From Novosphingobium album (ex Liu et al. 2023) (GTDB lineage Bacteria; Pseudomonadota; Alphaproteobacteria; Sphingomonadales; Sphingomonadaceae), in contig NZ_JARESE010000041.1 in assembly GCF_029076845.1 (NCBI RefSeq), positions 29,667-93,666 of the forward strand: DNA of 64,000 nt, given 5' to 3'. Under the pieces are notes generated by a model. That model worked only from the letters and a program-made list of their open reading frames with translations. It ran no database searches and was not told the DNA's origin. A program made the translations under genes and the position numbers. Of the stretch, positions 8,651 to 16,533 are shown piece after piece. How positions within the stretch are numbered: the first letter of the stretch is position 1; every line of letters starts with the position of its first letter.

Positions 8651-9427
8651 ATGAAGATCAAGATCAGGACCGAGCTCGACTACGACTGCCCCAACCCCAC
8701 CGACCTGCTGCTCCAGATCGAAGCGGCGATCATCCCCGAACAGCGCGTGCTGGCGGCGCATATCGACTTGCCGCAAGCCCAGCATTTCGCGCGCGTCCCG
8801 GGGCATGACGCGATCGGCGATCGCATCTGGCTGCGCTTTCAGGGCAATCTCAAGGTGGTCTACACCGGCGAGGTGGAGATCGATCGGCTGGATGCCGATA
8901 TCAGCCAGCTCGCGGCCGTGCCGCCCCACTTCCTGCCGGGCGAGACGGTGCAATACCTGCTGCCTTCGCGCTATTGCCCTTCGGACCATTTCCTGATGCT
9001 GGTGGAGGCCGAATTCGGCCATCTGGCCGGCGGCGCCCGCATCGCCGCCATGCGCGACTGGATTTACCAGCACGTCGTCTATGCCAGCGGCAGCAGCAAT
9101 GCCTTCACCGGGGCGATGGAGACATTCGTGGACCGCCACGGCGTGTGCCGCGATTTCGCGCACCTGATGATCACCATGGCCCGGGCCAGCGCGATCCCGG
9201 CGCGCTTCGCCAGCGTCTATGGCATCGGCGTGGAGCCGCAGGATTTCCACGCGGTGGCCGAAGTGTTCCTCGACAACGTGTGGTACGTCGTCGATGCCAC
9301 CGGCATGTCCTCGTCCGGCCGCATAGCCAAGATCGGCATCGGCCGCGACGCGGCGGACGTCTCGTTCCTGACCAGCTACGGCACGGTGATCATGAACAGC
9401 CAGATAGTGGAAGTGACGGAAGCCTGA
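8651..9427 (+). CDS. Transglutaminase-like cysteine protease-fold protein
   Basis: A 258-residue protein with an N-terminal beta-rich region (1-110) typical of bacterial transglutaminase-like proteins and a C-terminal catalytic core: Cys in HGVCRDFAHL (about 166), His in EPQDFHAVAEV (about 200) and Asp in VVDATGMSSSG (about 215). The triad is complete. No signal peptide is seen. Such proteins may act as peptidases or amidases; the substrate is unknown. It follows tyrA by 72 bases and converges with the plsC operon. Confidence 0.88.
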   Translation: MKIKIRTELDYDCPNPTDLLLQIEAAIIPEQRVLAAHIDLPQAQHFARVPGHDAIGDRIWLRFQGNLKVVYTGEVEIDRLDADISQLAAVPPHFLPGETVQYLLPSRYCPSDHFLMLVEAEFGHLAGGARIAAMRDWIYQHVVYASGSSNAFTGAMETFVDRHGVCRDFAHLMITMARASAIPARFASVYGIGVEPQDFHAVAEVFLDNVWYVVDATGMSSSGRIAKIGIGRDAADVSFLTSYGTVIMNSQIVEVTEA

Positions 9428-9512
9428 AGGCTGGCGCAGGCGCGATCGCGCTCCATGGCCATGTCTCCACCCGCCCCCTCGCTCCGGCGGTGCCACGGAT
9501 ACCGAGCCGGGC

Positions 9513-10208
9513 TCAGCCGTTCAGCGCGTTGATCGCGTCCAGCACCCTTGCCTCGATCTCCTCGCGCGGCAGGCCCGGCGCGATCGTTTCGCCCACGCGG
9601 TACGTGATCGTGCCCGGCCGCTTCCATCGCCGGTGATACAGCGGCCCGCTATCGACCGCGATCGGCACCACCGGCAGGCCGATCAGCTTGTAAAGCCCGG
9701 CAAAGCCCGATTGCAGCGGCGCGCGTTGCCCGTGGGGCACGCGGGTGCCTTCGGGAAAGATCACCAGCGGGCGCCCTTGCGCCGAATAGACCCGCGCCGC
9801 CGCGATCATCGCGCGCAGCGCCTTCGCGCCTTCCTCCCGCTCAACCACGACGACGCCATAGGTCCGGGCGGCCCGGCCCCACAGCGGGATGCGCACCAGT
9901 TCCACCTTGGGAAAGGCCGCCGGCCGATGCATCAGCACCGGCGTGTCGATCGCCTCGAAGAAGCTCTCGTGCTTGACCGCGACCAGCACGGGCCCTTGCG
10001 GCATCGTCCCTTCGACCGCCACGCGGATGCCCAGCAGCCGCTCCACGCACCAGCGGTGATAGCGCGCCCAGCTATCGACCACGCGAGCGAACGGCTCGGG
10101 CCCGATCACGCCGGCCGCGAAGGCCGCCGCCACGAAGCCCAGCGTGCCGCCATAGAAGGCAAGGTAAAACGCCAGGCTGCGCGCGATATCCCCCGAACGC
10201 ACCGGCAT
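9513..10208 (-). CDS. 1-acyl-sn-glycerol-3-phosphate acyltransferase (PlsC-like)
   Basis: A 231-residue membrane-associated acyltransferase with a hydrophobic N-terminal segment (residues 12-38). The catalytic block is KHESFFEA (about residue 81), i.e. H-x4-E in place of the canonical H-x4-D. The second motif FPEGTR and the VPIAVDSG region are present. Expected role: acylation of lysophosphatidic acid in phospholipid synthesis at the inner membrane. The ATG at 10208 overlaps the ydcF stop (TGATG); a GTG at 10220 is possible. It is the last gene of ftsE-ftsX-ydcF-plsC. Confidence 0.9.
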   Translation of the reverse strand: MPVRSGDIARSLAFYLAFYGGTLGFVAAAFAAGVIGPEPFARVVDSWARYHRWCVERLLGIRVAVEGTMPQGPVLVAVKHESFFEAIDTPVLMHRPAAFPKVELVRIPLWGRAARTYGVVVVEREEGAKALRAMIAAARVYSAQGRPLVIFPEGTRVPHGQRAPLQSGFAGLYKLIGLPVVPIAVDSGPLYHRRWKRPGTITYRVGETIAPGLPREEIEARVLDAINALNG

Positions 10209-10738
10209 CAGCGCTTCCACAGGCCCACAAGGTAGCTCGCGAGGAACTTGTGGTATTCCAGGAACAGGCTGCGCAGCGTGGGGCGCGATGGCACCGCATC
10301 GCGCAGCAGCGTTACGCCGGGCGGCAGCTCGCGCCCCAGTTCCAGCGAGGCGCGGCGCATGTGCCAGTCGGACGTGACCAGCCGCACCGTCCTGGCCTTG
10401 CGCGCACCGATCCAGCGTGCCGCCTCCACCGCGTTGGACCGCGTGTCGTAAGCGTCATAGCCCAGCGTGACGCAGCAGGCCATGAGCCGGGCCGGCACGT
10501 TGTATTCCGCCGCGAATTCCCTGGCCCGGACCTCGCGGTCCACGCCCGAGACGAGCAGCCGGGGCGCCAGCCCCTTGCGCAGCAGCCCCAGTGCGTGATC
10601 AATGCGTCCGCCGCTGCCCGTCAGCACGACGATGGCATCGCTGCGCGTGCCGTCGGCCGGCCCGGGCAGGACGATGGCGAAGGCCAGGAAGCCGAGAATC
10701 CAGATCAGGAACAGCGTGGCGGCGATGCGGCGGTACAT
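10208..10738 (-). CDS. YdcF/DUF218 family membrane protein
   Basis: A 176-residue protein with one N-terminal membrane segment (TLFLIWILGFLAFAIVL) followed by a DUF218 domain: SDAIVVLTGSGGRIDHAL, RLLVSGVDR, YDAYDTRSNAVEAARW and VRLVTSDWHMRRASLEL. This family resembles ElyC/SanA, envelope-biogenesis factors in enterobacteria; its reaction is not established. It lies 11 bases from ftsX and overlaps plsC, so it belongs to the cell-division/envelope operon. Confidence 0.88.
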   Translation of the reverse strand: MYRRIAATLFLIWILGFLAFAIVLPGPADGTRSDAIVVLTGSGGRIDHALGLLRKGLAPRLLVSGVDREVRAREFAAEYNVPARLMACCVTLGYDAYDTRSNAVEAARWIGARKARTVRLVTSDWHMRRASLELGRELPPGVTLLRDAVPSRPTLRSLFLEYHKFLASYLVGLWKR

Positions 10739-10748
10739 GGGCCGTGGC

Positions 10749-11717
10749 TTACAGCATCTTGCGCAGCGCGCGCACCACCGTCAGGCGCGCGGTGATCATC
10801 GCCAGCAGCGTGGAAAGCACCGGAACCAGCGCGAGCAGGACCCAGTCGCCCGGCCCCAGCGCGCCGTTATCGACCATGCCCGCCCCCAGCCCGGCAAAGC
10901 GGCGGCCCAGGAACAGGATCACCACCACCGCGAGCACCAGCCCGACAAGGCCGCCCGCCATCGCGTCGATCGCGATCGAACGCTGGAACACGCGCGCGAT
11001 CTGCGCGTCGGTGCCGCCCAGCAAGTGGACGATCTCGATCGTATCGCGATTGGTGCCCAGCGCGGTGCGCGCGGCCAGCAGCACCGCCGCCGCCAGCGCC
11101 GCCGCCAGCAGCGCCACCAGCGCGATCGCCAGCCATTGCAGCGAGACGATCGCGTCGAACACCGGGCGCAGCCAGTTCGACTGGGCATCGACTCGCGCGG
11201 AAGGCGCGACCTTGGCCAGCCGCGCCTGCACCGCCGCCAGTCGCGCGCGCGTGGCTGGGCCATCGAAACGCACGTCGATCAGCGCGGGCACCGGCACGGC
11301 CGAGCCCACCGCGCTTTCCAGCCCGTCGCCCAGCCACGGCTCGATCAACGCGTCCACTTCCTCATCGGGTACCAGCCGCAGCGTAACCACGCCGGGCATG
11401 TCCCGAAGCGCGTCCAGCGCAGCCCGCGCCTCGGCCTTGCGCACTTCGGCGCGCGCCTCGACGATCTGGACGGTGACGCCGCCTTCCAGCTCGGCCCGCG
11501 CCGCCACCACCGCGTTGCCGAGCGACAGGCCGCCCGCCAGCGCGATGACGGTCAGCGCCACCATGATCGCGATGACCCACGGCATCGGCCCGGAAAGCCG
11601 GGTCTGCGGCACCAGATCGGTATCGCTGCCGACGAACAGCCGGCGCGCGCGCGACAGCGACGGGCCCGATCCGGCCCGCGCCGCGCGGTTCTGCCCGGAA
11701 CGGGTCGCGCCGATCAC
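10749..11717 (-). CDS. ftsX: Cell division permease-like protein FtsX
   Basis: A 322-residue four-pass membrane protein. TM1 is at about 45-67, followed by a periplasmic loop of about 120 residues, then three TM segments (VSLQWLAIALVALLAAAL..., GGLVGLVLAVVVILFLG, WVLLALVPVLSTLLAMI), the FtsX layout. The cytoplasmic TIEIVHLLGGTDAQIARVFQ is the conserved coupling segment contacting FtsE. FtsEX controls peptidoglycan hydrolases at the septum. The start is a GTG at 11717 overlapping the ftsE stop by 4 bases (GTGA). Confidence 0.93.
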   Translation of the reverse strand: MIGATRSGQNRAARAGSGPSLSRARRLFVGSDTDLVPQTRLSGPMPWVIAIMVALTVIALAGGLSLGNAVVAARAELEGGVTVQIVEARAEVRKAEARAALDALRDMPGVVTLRLVPDEEVDALIEPWLGDGLESAVGSAVPVPALIDVRFDGPATRARLAAVQARLAKVAPSARVDAQSNWLRPVFDAIVSLQWLAIALVALLAAALAAAVLLAARTALGTNRDTIEIVHLLGGTDAQIARVFQRSIAIDAMAGGLVGLVLAVVVILFLGRRFAGLGAGMVDNGALGPGDWVLLALVPVLSTLLAMITARLTVVRALRKML

Positions 11718-12436
11718 GGCGTGGCCCTGCGCGGCGGATAGCGCAGCGCGCCGGTGGGATCGGACAGCCGCCCCTTGTCGAGCCGCATGATCAGCGAATC
11801 CGGCACTTTCTGCAGCAAGTGGACATCGTGGGTGGCCACCACGATCGTGGTGCCCTGGCGATTGAGCGCTTCGAACAGCCGCAGCAGCTTCACCGCCATT
11901 TCGGGATCGACGTTGCCGGTCGGCTCATCGGCCACCAGCATCTCGGGCCGGCCGATCAGCGCGCGCGCAATGGCGACGCGCTGCTGCTCGCCACCCGAAA
12001 GCGTCGCGGGCCGCGCGTCGAGCCGGCCGGCAAGCCCCACCCATTCCAGGATATCGGCCACCGGCTTTTCCAGATCACGCTCGGCAATGCCCGAAACCCT
12101 GAGCGGCAGGGCCACGTTGTCGAACGCCGACAAGTGGGGCACCAGCCGGAAATCCTGGAACACCACGCCAATCCGCCGCCGCAGCGCCGGCAGCCGGCTG
12201 CGCGGCAGGGTGATCGCATCGGCGCCGAACATGCGGATCATCCCCCGCGAGGGGCGCTGCGCGAGGTACAGCAGCTTGAGCAGCGAAGTCTTGCCCGCGC
12301 CGCTCGCGCCGGTGAGGAAATAGAAATTGCCGGGGTAAAGCGTGAACGACAGATCGCTCAGCACTTCGCGATCGGTGCCATACCGCAGGCCGACGTTGTC
12401 GAAGTGAATGATTTCCCCGTCGGCGTTCAGACTCAT
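11714..12436 (-). CDS. ftsE: Cell division ATP-binding protein FtsE
   Basis: A 240-residue ABC ATPase: Walker [15 protein letters not shown] (about residues 43-56), Q-loop [22 protein letters not shown], signature [15 protein letters not shown], Walker [15 protein letters not shown] and switch His in [11 protein letters not shown]. The FtsE-typical [10 protein letters not shown] and THDVHLL are present. The ATG at 12436 is used; a TTG lies one codon upstream. First gene of the ftsE-ftsX-ydcF-plsC operon, divergent from the zinc-ribbon gene. Confidence 0.95.
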   Translation of the reverse strand: MSLNADGEIIHFDNVGLRYGTDREVLSDLSFTLYPGNFYFLTGASGAGKTSLLKLLYLAQRPSRGMIRMFGADAITLPRSRLPALRRRIGVVFQDFRLVPHLSAFDNVALPLRVSGIAERDLEKPVADILEWVGLAGRLDARPATLSGGEQQRVAIARALIGRPEMLVADEPTGNVDPEMAVKLLRLFEALNRQGTTIVVATHDVHLLQKVPDSLIMRLDKGRLSDPTGALRYPPRRATP

Positions 12437-12576
12437 CAATCTTTCTTTATGTGGCCTCTATTTGACCCGTGCAGGCCTATAGCCGTCAATGAATGTGGAA
12501 AAAAGGGCATAGGGCGCTCATCCCCAATCCCGAACGCTTGTCGCTAAGCCGGCAGTCATGCTTTACGGAAAGTGTC

Positions 12577-13425
12577 ATGATTATCGCCTGCCCTGCCTGT
12601 TCAACGCGTTACGCCGTCCCGGACAGCGCGATCGGGATCGACGGGCGGACAGTGCGATGCGCCAAGTGCCGCCATAGCTGGTTTCAGGAAGGGCCCGAAT
12701 ACGCCGCCGAGCCCGGCGAGTTGCCGCGGGACCGGGCCGCCGCCGCGCCGGAACCGGCCGTGCCGCCCGCTCCGCCCCCTCCCCGCGCGGCGCCGCCGCC
12801 ACCCTCGCCTCCGCCTTCGCCTCCGGTCGCGCCGCCGCCCGAGCCCGAAGCGGAACCCGGCTTCAGCGAGCCGCCGGTCGCCTCCCGCTTCGAACGGGTG
12901 GCCCCGCCGCCGGTCTATGACGATACCGAATCGGTCGCCTATGCGGACGAAGGCCCGTCCAGCTTCGATTACGCGCCACCGTTCCGTCCGCGCCGCAACT
13001 GGTCGCGCCTGGGCACTTACGCGGCGGTGGTCTTCGCCGTGGTCGCGCTGGGGCTGGCCGCCGCGATCGGCTGGGGCGGCATTCCCGCCTGGCTGCCGAT
13101 CCCGCTGCCCCACGCCACTTTCGCCGAAGCGCAGACGGACCTGCAGCTCGATTTCCCGCCCAACCGGCAGGATCGCCGCACGCTGCCCAACGGCACCGAA
13201 TTCTTCGGCGCCAGCGGCACGATCAGCAATATCGGGCGCGAGACGCGCAACGTGCCCACGATCCTGATCGTGCTGCGCGATGCGCGTGACCGGATCGTCT
13301 ACAGCTGGGAAGTGGTCCCGCCCAAGCGCCAGTTGAGGCCCGGCGAATCGATCACCATCAACGAAGCCGTCACCGACGTGCCCAAGTCCGCGACCGCTGC
13401 CGAAATCGGCTGGAAGCCGGGCTGA
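12577..13425 (+). CDS. MJ0042-type zinc-ribbon membrane protein
   Basis: A 282-residue protein. The N-terminal zinc ribbon has CPAC (residues 5-8) and CAKC (about 28-31) in the MJ0042 pattern. A long Pro/Ala/Glu-rich linker (about 48-140) follows, then one TM helix (YAAVVFAVVALGLAAAIGWGG) and a C-terminal DUF3426-like beta domain (FFGASGTISNIGRETRNVPTI..., EAVTDVPKSA). Found beside ftsEX in many sphingomonads; function unknown, possibly an envelope protein with a cytoplasmic zinc finger. The ATG at 12577 is right before MIIACPAC. Confidence 0.88.
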   Translation: MIIACPACSTRYAVPDSAIGIDGRTVRCAKCRHSWFQEGPEYAAEPGELPRDRAAAAPEPAVPPAPPPPRAAPPPPSPPPSPPVAPPPEPEAEPGFSEPPVASRFERVAPPPVYDDTESVAYADEGPSSFDYAPPFRPRRNWSRLGTYAAVVFAVVALGLAAAIGWGGIPAWLPIPLPHATFAEAQTDLQLDFPPNRQDRRTLPNGTEFFGASGTISNIGRETRNVPTILIVLRDARDRIVYSWEVVPPKRQLRPGESITINEAVTDVPKSATAAEIGWKPG

Positions 13426-13555
13426 CGCACCGCCTTCGCGCCACGCCGGGCAAATTCCGCGCAATGCCGGATGACCGCTTGCAGCCCCCCGAACCCTTTG
13501 CTAAGGGCCCCCTCCTGCCACGGGACCGAGGGCTTGCTCCGATCCCGTTGATTTA

Positions 13556-13642
13556 GCGGTCGTGGCGGAATTGGTAGACGCGCAACGTTGAGGTCGTTGT
13601 GGGCGAAAGCCCGTGGAAGTTCGAGTCTTCTCGACCGCACCA
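13556..13642 (+). tRNA. tRNA-Leu (anticodon GAG), CCA encoded
   Basis: Acceptor stem GCGGTCG/CGACCGC, D-arm GGCGGAATTGGTAGACGC, anticodon arm CAACG-TTGAGGT-CGTTG (anticodon GAG), long variable arm GGGCGAAAGCCC, T-arm GAAGTTCGAGTCTTC and encoded ACCA end. A second, different tRNA-Leu from the one at the left edge. No integrase is adjacent. Confidence 0.95.
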
Positions 13643-13760
13643 GGCAATTTTCGAAAGATCGTGAATTTCGCCTTCGGGCGACTGCCCCCTGCGCGCGCTG
13701 GTGCCTGCCGTCGAGTTCCCTTAATCTGCGGGACCGGCTTGGCAAGGATGGCGTGAAACC

Positions 13761-15362
13761 ATGAAGAAGGCTCCCCTGCGTCTCGCCCTCGCGGCGATCA
13801 TGGCCGGGACTCTGGCGGCAAGCGAGGCGACGGCGAAGGAAACCGCGCCCGCGAGGGGAGAACTGGCGGTCGAGGAACGCTCGCTCGCCGATCTGTCGAC
13901 GGCGCTGGCCACCGGGCGGACCAGCGCGCGGGCGCTGGTGGAAGCCTATCTGGCGCGGATTCGCGCGATCGACGATGCGGGGCCCGCGATCAACAGCGTG
14001 ATCGCGGTCAATCCGCAAGCGCTGGCCGAGGCCGACCGGCTCGATGCCGAGCGGCGGGCCGGCAAGGCGCGCGGGCCGCTGCACGGCATTCCCCTGCTGA
14101 TCAAGGACAATATCGAAACCGCCGACCCGATGCCGACCACGGCCGGCAGCCTGGCGCTCAAGGACAACCTGACGCTGCGTGACGCGCCGTTCGTCGCGCG
14201 GCTGCGCGCGGCCGGGGCGATCATCCTGGGCAAGACCAATCTTTCCGAATGGGCCAATATCCGCGCGCGTCGCTCGACCAGCGGGTGGAGCGCCGTGGGC
14301 GGCCTGACGCGCAATCCCTATGCGCTCGATCGCAATGCCTGCGGATCGAGTTCGGGCAGCGGCGCCGCCGGCGCGGCCAGCCTGGCCGCGGCCGCGATCG
14401 GCACCGAAACCGATGGCTCGATCACTTGCCCGGCCGCGATCAACGGCCTTGTCGGCCTCAAGCCGACGGTGGGCCTGGTCTCGCGCAACCGGATCGTGCC
14501 GATCTCGCACAGCCAGGACACCGCCGGACCGATGACGCGTGACGTGCGCGATGCCGCCCTGCTGCTGACCGCCATGGCCGGCTCCGATCCCGCCGATCCG
14601 GCGACCGCCGGAGCCGACGCGCACCCCACCGACTATGCGGCGCGGCTTTCGCCCGATGCGCTGAAAGGCAAGCGGATCGGCGTGCTGCGCTTCGCCATCG
14701 GCTCCGACCCCAAGACGGCAGCGGTGTTCGAAACGGCGCTGGCCGATCTGCGCGGCGCCGGCGCGACCCTGATCGACATCGCCGACCTGCCCGGTCGCGA
14801 CAAGCTGGGCGATGCCGAAACCACCGTGCTGATCACCGAGCTGAAAGCCGACCTCAACACCTATCTGGCGACCACGCCGCCCGCCGTGCGCACGCGCACC
14901 CTGGCCGACGTGATCGCCTTCAACCGGGCCCACGCCGCCGCCGAAATGGCCTGGTTCGATCAGGGCCTGTTCGAAGACGCACAGGCGACCCGCGGGCTGG
15001 ACGATCCCGCCTATCGCGCCGCGCGCGAGCAAAGCCGGCGGCTGGCCGGCCCCGAAGGCATCGACCGGCTGCTGCGCGAAAACACCCTCGACCTGCTGGT
15101 CGCGCCGACGACGGGCCCGGCGTGGACCACCGATCTGGTCAATGGCGACCATTTCGGCGACGGCGGGGCGGGCGATCTCGCGGCGGTCGCGGGCTACCCG
15201 CACCTGACCGTGCCGATGGGGCTGGTGCAGGGGCTGCCGGTGGGCCTCTCGTTCATCGGACCGGCCTGGTCCGAAGCCGAGCTTCTGAGCGCCGGCTATG
15301 CCTATGAACAGGCGACGCACCGACGCGAACCGCCACGCTATCGGCCCACCGCCACGCCGTGA
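13761..15362 (+). CDS. Secreted amidase (amidase signature family)
   Basis: A 533-residue protein with a signal peptide ([25 protein letters not shown]). The amidase-signature Ser-cisSer-Lys triad is visible: Lys about 115 in [11 protein letters not shown], the cis-Ser block [16 protein letters not shown] (about 195-200) and the nucleophile Ser about 220 in [23 protein letters not shown]. The family hydrolyses amides, including peptide amides and aryl amides; the substrate is unknown. Export suggests a periplasmic scavenging or detoxifying role. A single gene, converging with the pirin gene. Confidence 0.92.
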   Translation: MKKAPLRLALAAIMAGTLAASEATAKETAPARGELAVEERSLADLSTALATGRTSARALVEAYLARIRAIDDAGPAINSVIAVNPQALAEADRLDAERRAGKARGPLHGIPLLIKDNIETADPMPTTAGSLALKDNLTLRDAPFVARLRAAGAIILGKTNLSEWANIRARRSTSGWSAVGGLTRNPYALDRNACGSSSGSGAAGAASLAAAAIGTETDGSITCPAAINGLVGLKPTVGLVSRNRIVPISHSQDTAGPMTRDVRDAALLLTAMAGSDPADPATAGADAHPTDYAARLSPDALKGKRIGVLRFAIGSDPKTAAVFETALADLRGAGATLIDIADLPGRDKLGDAETTVLITELKADLNTYLATTPPAVRTRTLADVIAFNRAHAAAEMAWFDQGLFEDAQATRGLDDPAYRAAREQSRRLAGPEGIDRLLRENTLDLLVAPTTGPAWTTDLVNGDHFGDGGAGDLAAVAGYPHLTVPMGLVQGLPVGLSFIGPAWSEAELLSAGYAYEQATHRREPPRYRPTATP

Positions 15363-15391
15363 AGCGAACGGGCCGTCGATCCCGGCGGCGG

Positions 15392-16258
15392 CTATTGCGG
15401 CAACGGGGTGAATTCCTGGTCGTCACCATCGGGCAGCTTCATCCTTTGCTGCCGCCAGTCCTCCTTGGCCTGCTCCAGCCGTTCCTTCGAAGACGAAACG
15501 AAGTTCCAGAACAGGAAGCGTTCGCCCAGGGGGGCCCCGCCCAGCACCATCACCGTGGCCGCCTCGCTGGCCGAAACCGGCACGTCCCGGCCCGGTTCCA
15601 GCACGGCCATCTGCCCGGTCCGCAACGGCTGGCCGGCGATCTCCACGGAGCCGGCGGCGACATAGACCGCCCGCTCGGCATGTTCGGCCGGCAGGATGCG
15701 CGCCGCGCCGGCCGCCATGTCCCAATGCATGTAGAACTGCGGCGAATGGACTTTGACGGCGGCCTTCATCCCTTCCGCCTCGCCCGCGATCAGCCGCCCT
15801 TTCACGCCCTTTTCCTCCCATGTCGGCAGATCCGCGCCGGCGAAATGGTGGAAATCGGGATCGGTCTCCTCATCCTCGACCGGCAGCGCCACCCAGGCCT
15901 GGATACCGTGCATGCGCGCGCCATGCGCGCGGGCATGTTCGAAGCGCTCGGAATGGGTGATGCCGCGCCCCGCGACCATCCAGTTGACCTCGCCCGGGCG
16001 GATTTCCTGGTGCGAGCCCACGCTGTCACGATGCGTCAGCGCGCCATCATAGAGATAGGTGACAGTGGACAGGCCGATGTGCGGATGGGGCCGCACATCG
16101 AGCGTGCGGGGAATGCCGGCGGGAAGGTCGACCGGCCCCATATGGTCGAAGAAGATATAGGGCCCCACCATGCGCCGGGCATGGAACGGAAGCACCCGCC
16201 CGACTTCGAAACCGCCGCCCAGATCATGCGTGCGCCGGCTGATTATCCGTTCGATCAT
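15392..16258 (-). CDS. Pirin family protein (bicupin)
   Basis: A 288-residue bicupin. The pirin metal-binding pattern is seen in VRPHPHIGLSTVTYLYDG (two His), HRDSVGSHQEIRPGEVNWMVAGRGITHSE, and the C-terminal cupin with LEPGRDVPVSASEAATVMVLGGAPLGE. Pirins bind Fe; some have quercetinase activity, others act as redox-sensitive regulators. A good site AAGGAGA stands about 8 bases upstream of the ATG at 16258, which decides the start over a longer frame. Confidence 0.9.
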   Translation of the reverse strand: MIERIISRRTHDLGGGFEVGRVLPFHARRMVGPYIFFDHMGPVDLPAGIPRTLDVRPHPHIGLSTVTYLYDGALTHRDSVGSHQEIRPGEVNWMVAGRGITHSERFEHARAHGARMHGIQAWVALPVEDEETDPDFHHFAGADLPTWEEKGVKGRLIAGEAEGMKAAVKVHSPQFYMHWDMAAGAARILPAEHAERAVYVAAGSVEIAGQPLRTGQMAVLEPGRDVPVSASEAATVMVLGGAPLGERFLFWNFVSSSKERLEQAKEDWRQQRMKLPDGDDQEFTPLPQ

Positions 16259-16533
16259 CGATGCTCTCCTTGGCCGCGCTTGTAGCCGGAGCGGCGGCCG
16301 TCCGTCCAACCCGAAGCGGCGGTCGAATCGGCTTGCGCCCTCCTGCCGAATGTCACACCGCATCTTGACCAATAATTGACACTCAAGAACAGATTGAGAA
16401 GTATTGGTATTTTTCAGAAATATTAAAATAATTGTTCTCGTTAATTCCAGAATTATAGGTTATTCTCACCCCAAACAGTCAAGACCGATGCTTTCGCAAC
16501 CTTTTCAGTCGACGACGTGCAGGGGGATGAAAC
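16259..16533. promoter_or_regulatory. AT-rich promoter region of the protease-PLD / M64 unit
   Basis: 275 bases between the pirin start and the protease-PLD start, AT-rich from about 16360 and unlike its surroundings. A TTGACA box lies at 16376-16381 but no good -10 sits at 17 bases. TTGTTCTC (16432-16439) plus AGAATTA (16449-16455) form a bipartite motif also found upstream of the gasdermin gene with nearly the same spacing. Ribosome site AGGGGGA lies 6-7 bases before the ATG at 16534. Confidence 0.5.

Noticed and set aside
13299..15320. A 673-codon reverse frame opposite the amidase gene and across tRNA-Leu(GAG)
   Set aside because: It reads through a tRNA and opposes a complete amidase with signal peptide.
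16376..16404. A sigma-70 promoter with -35 TTGACA at 16376
   Set aside because: The -35 box is good, but no acceptable -10 lies 16-18 bases downstream.
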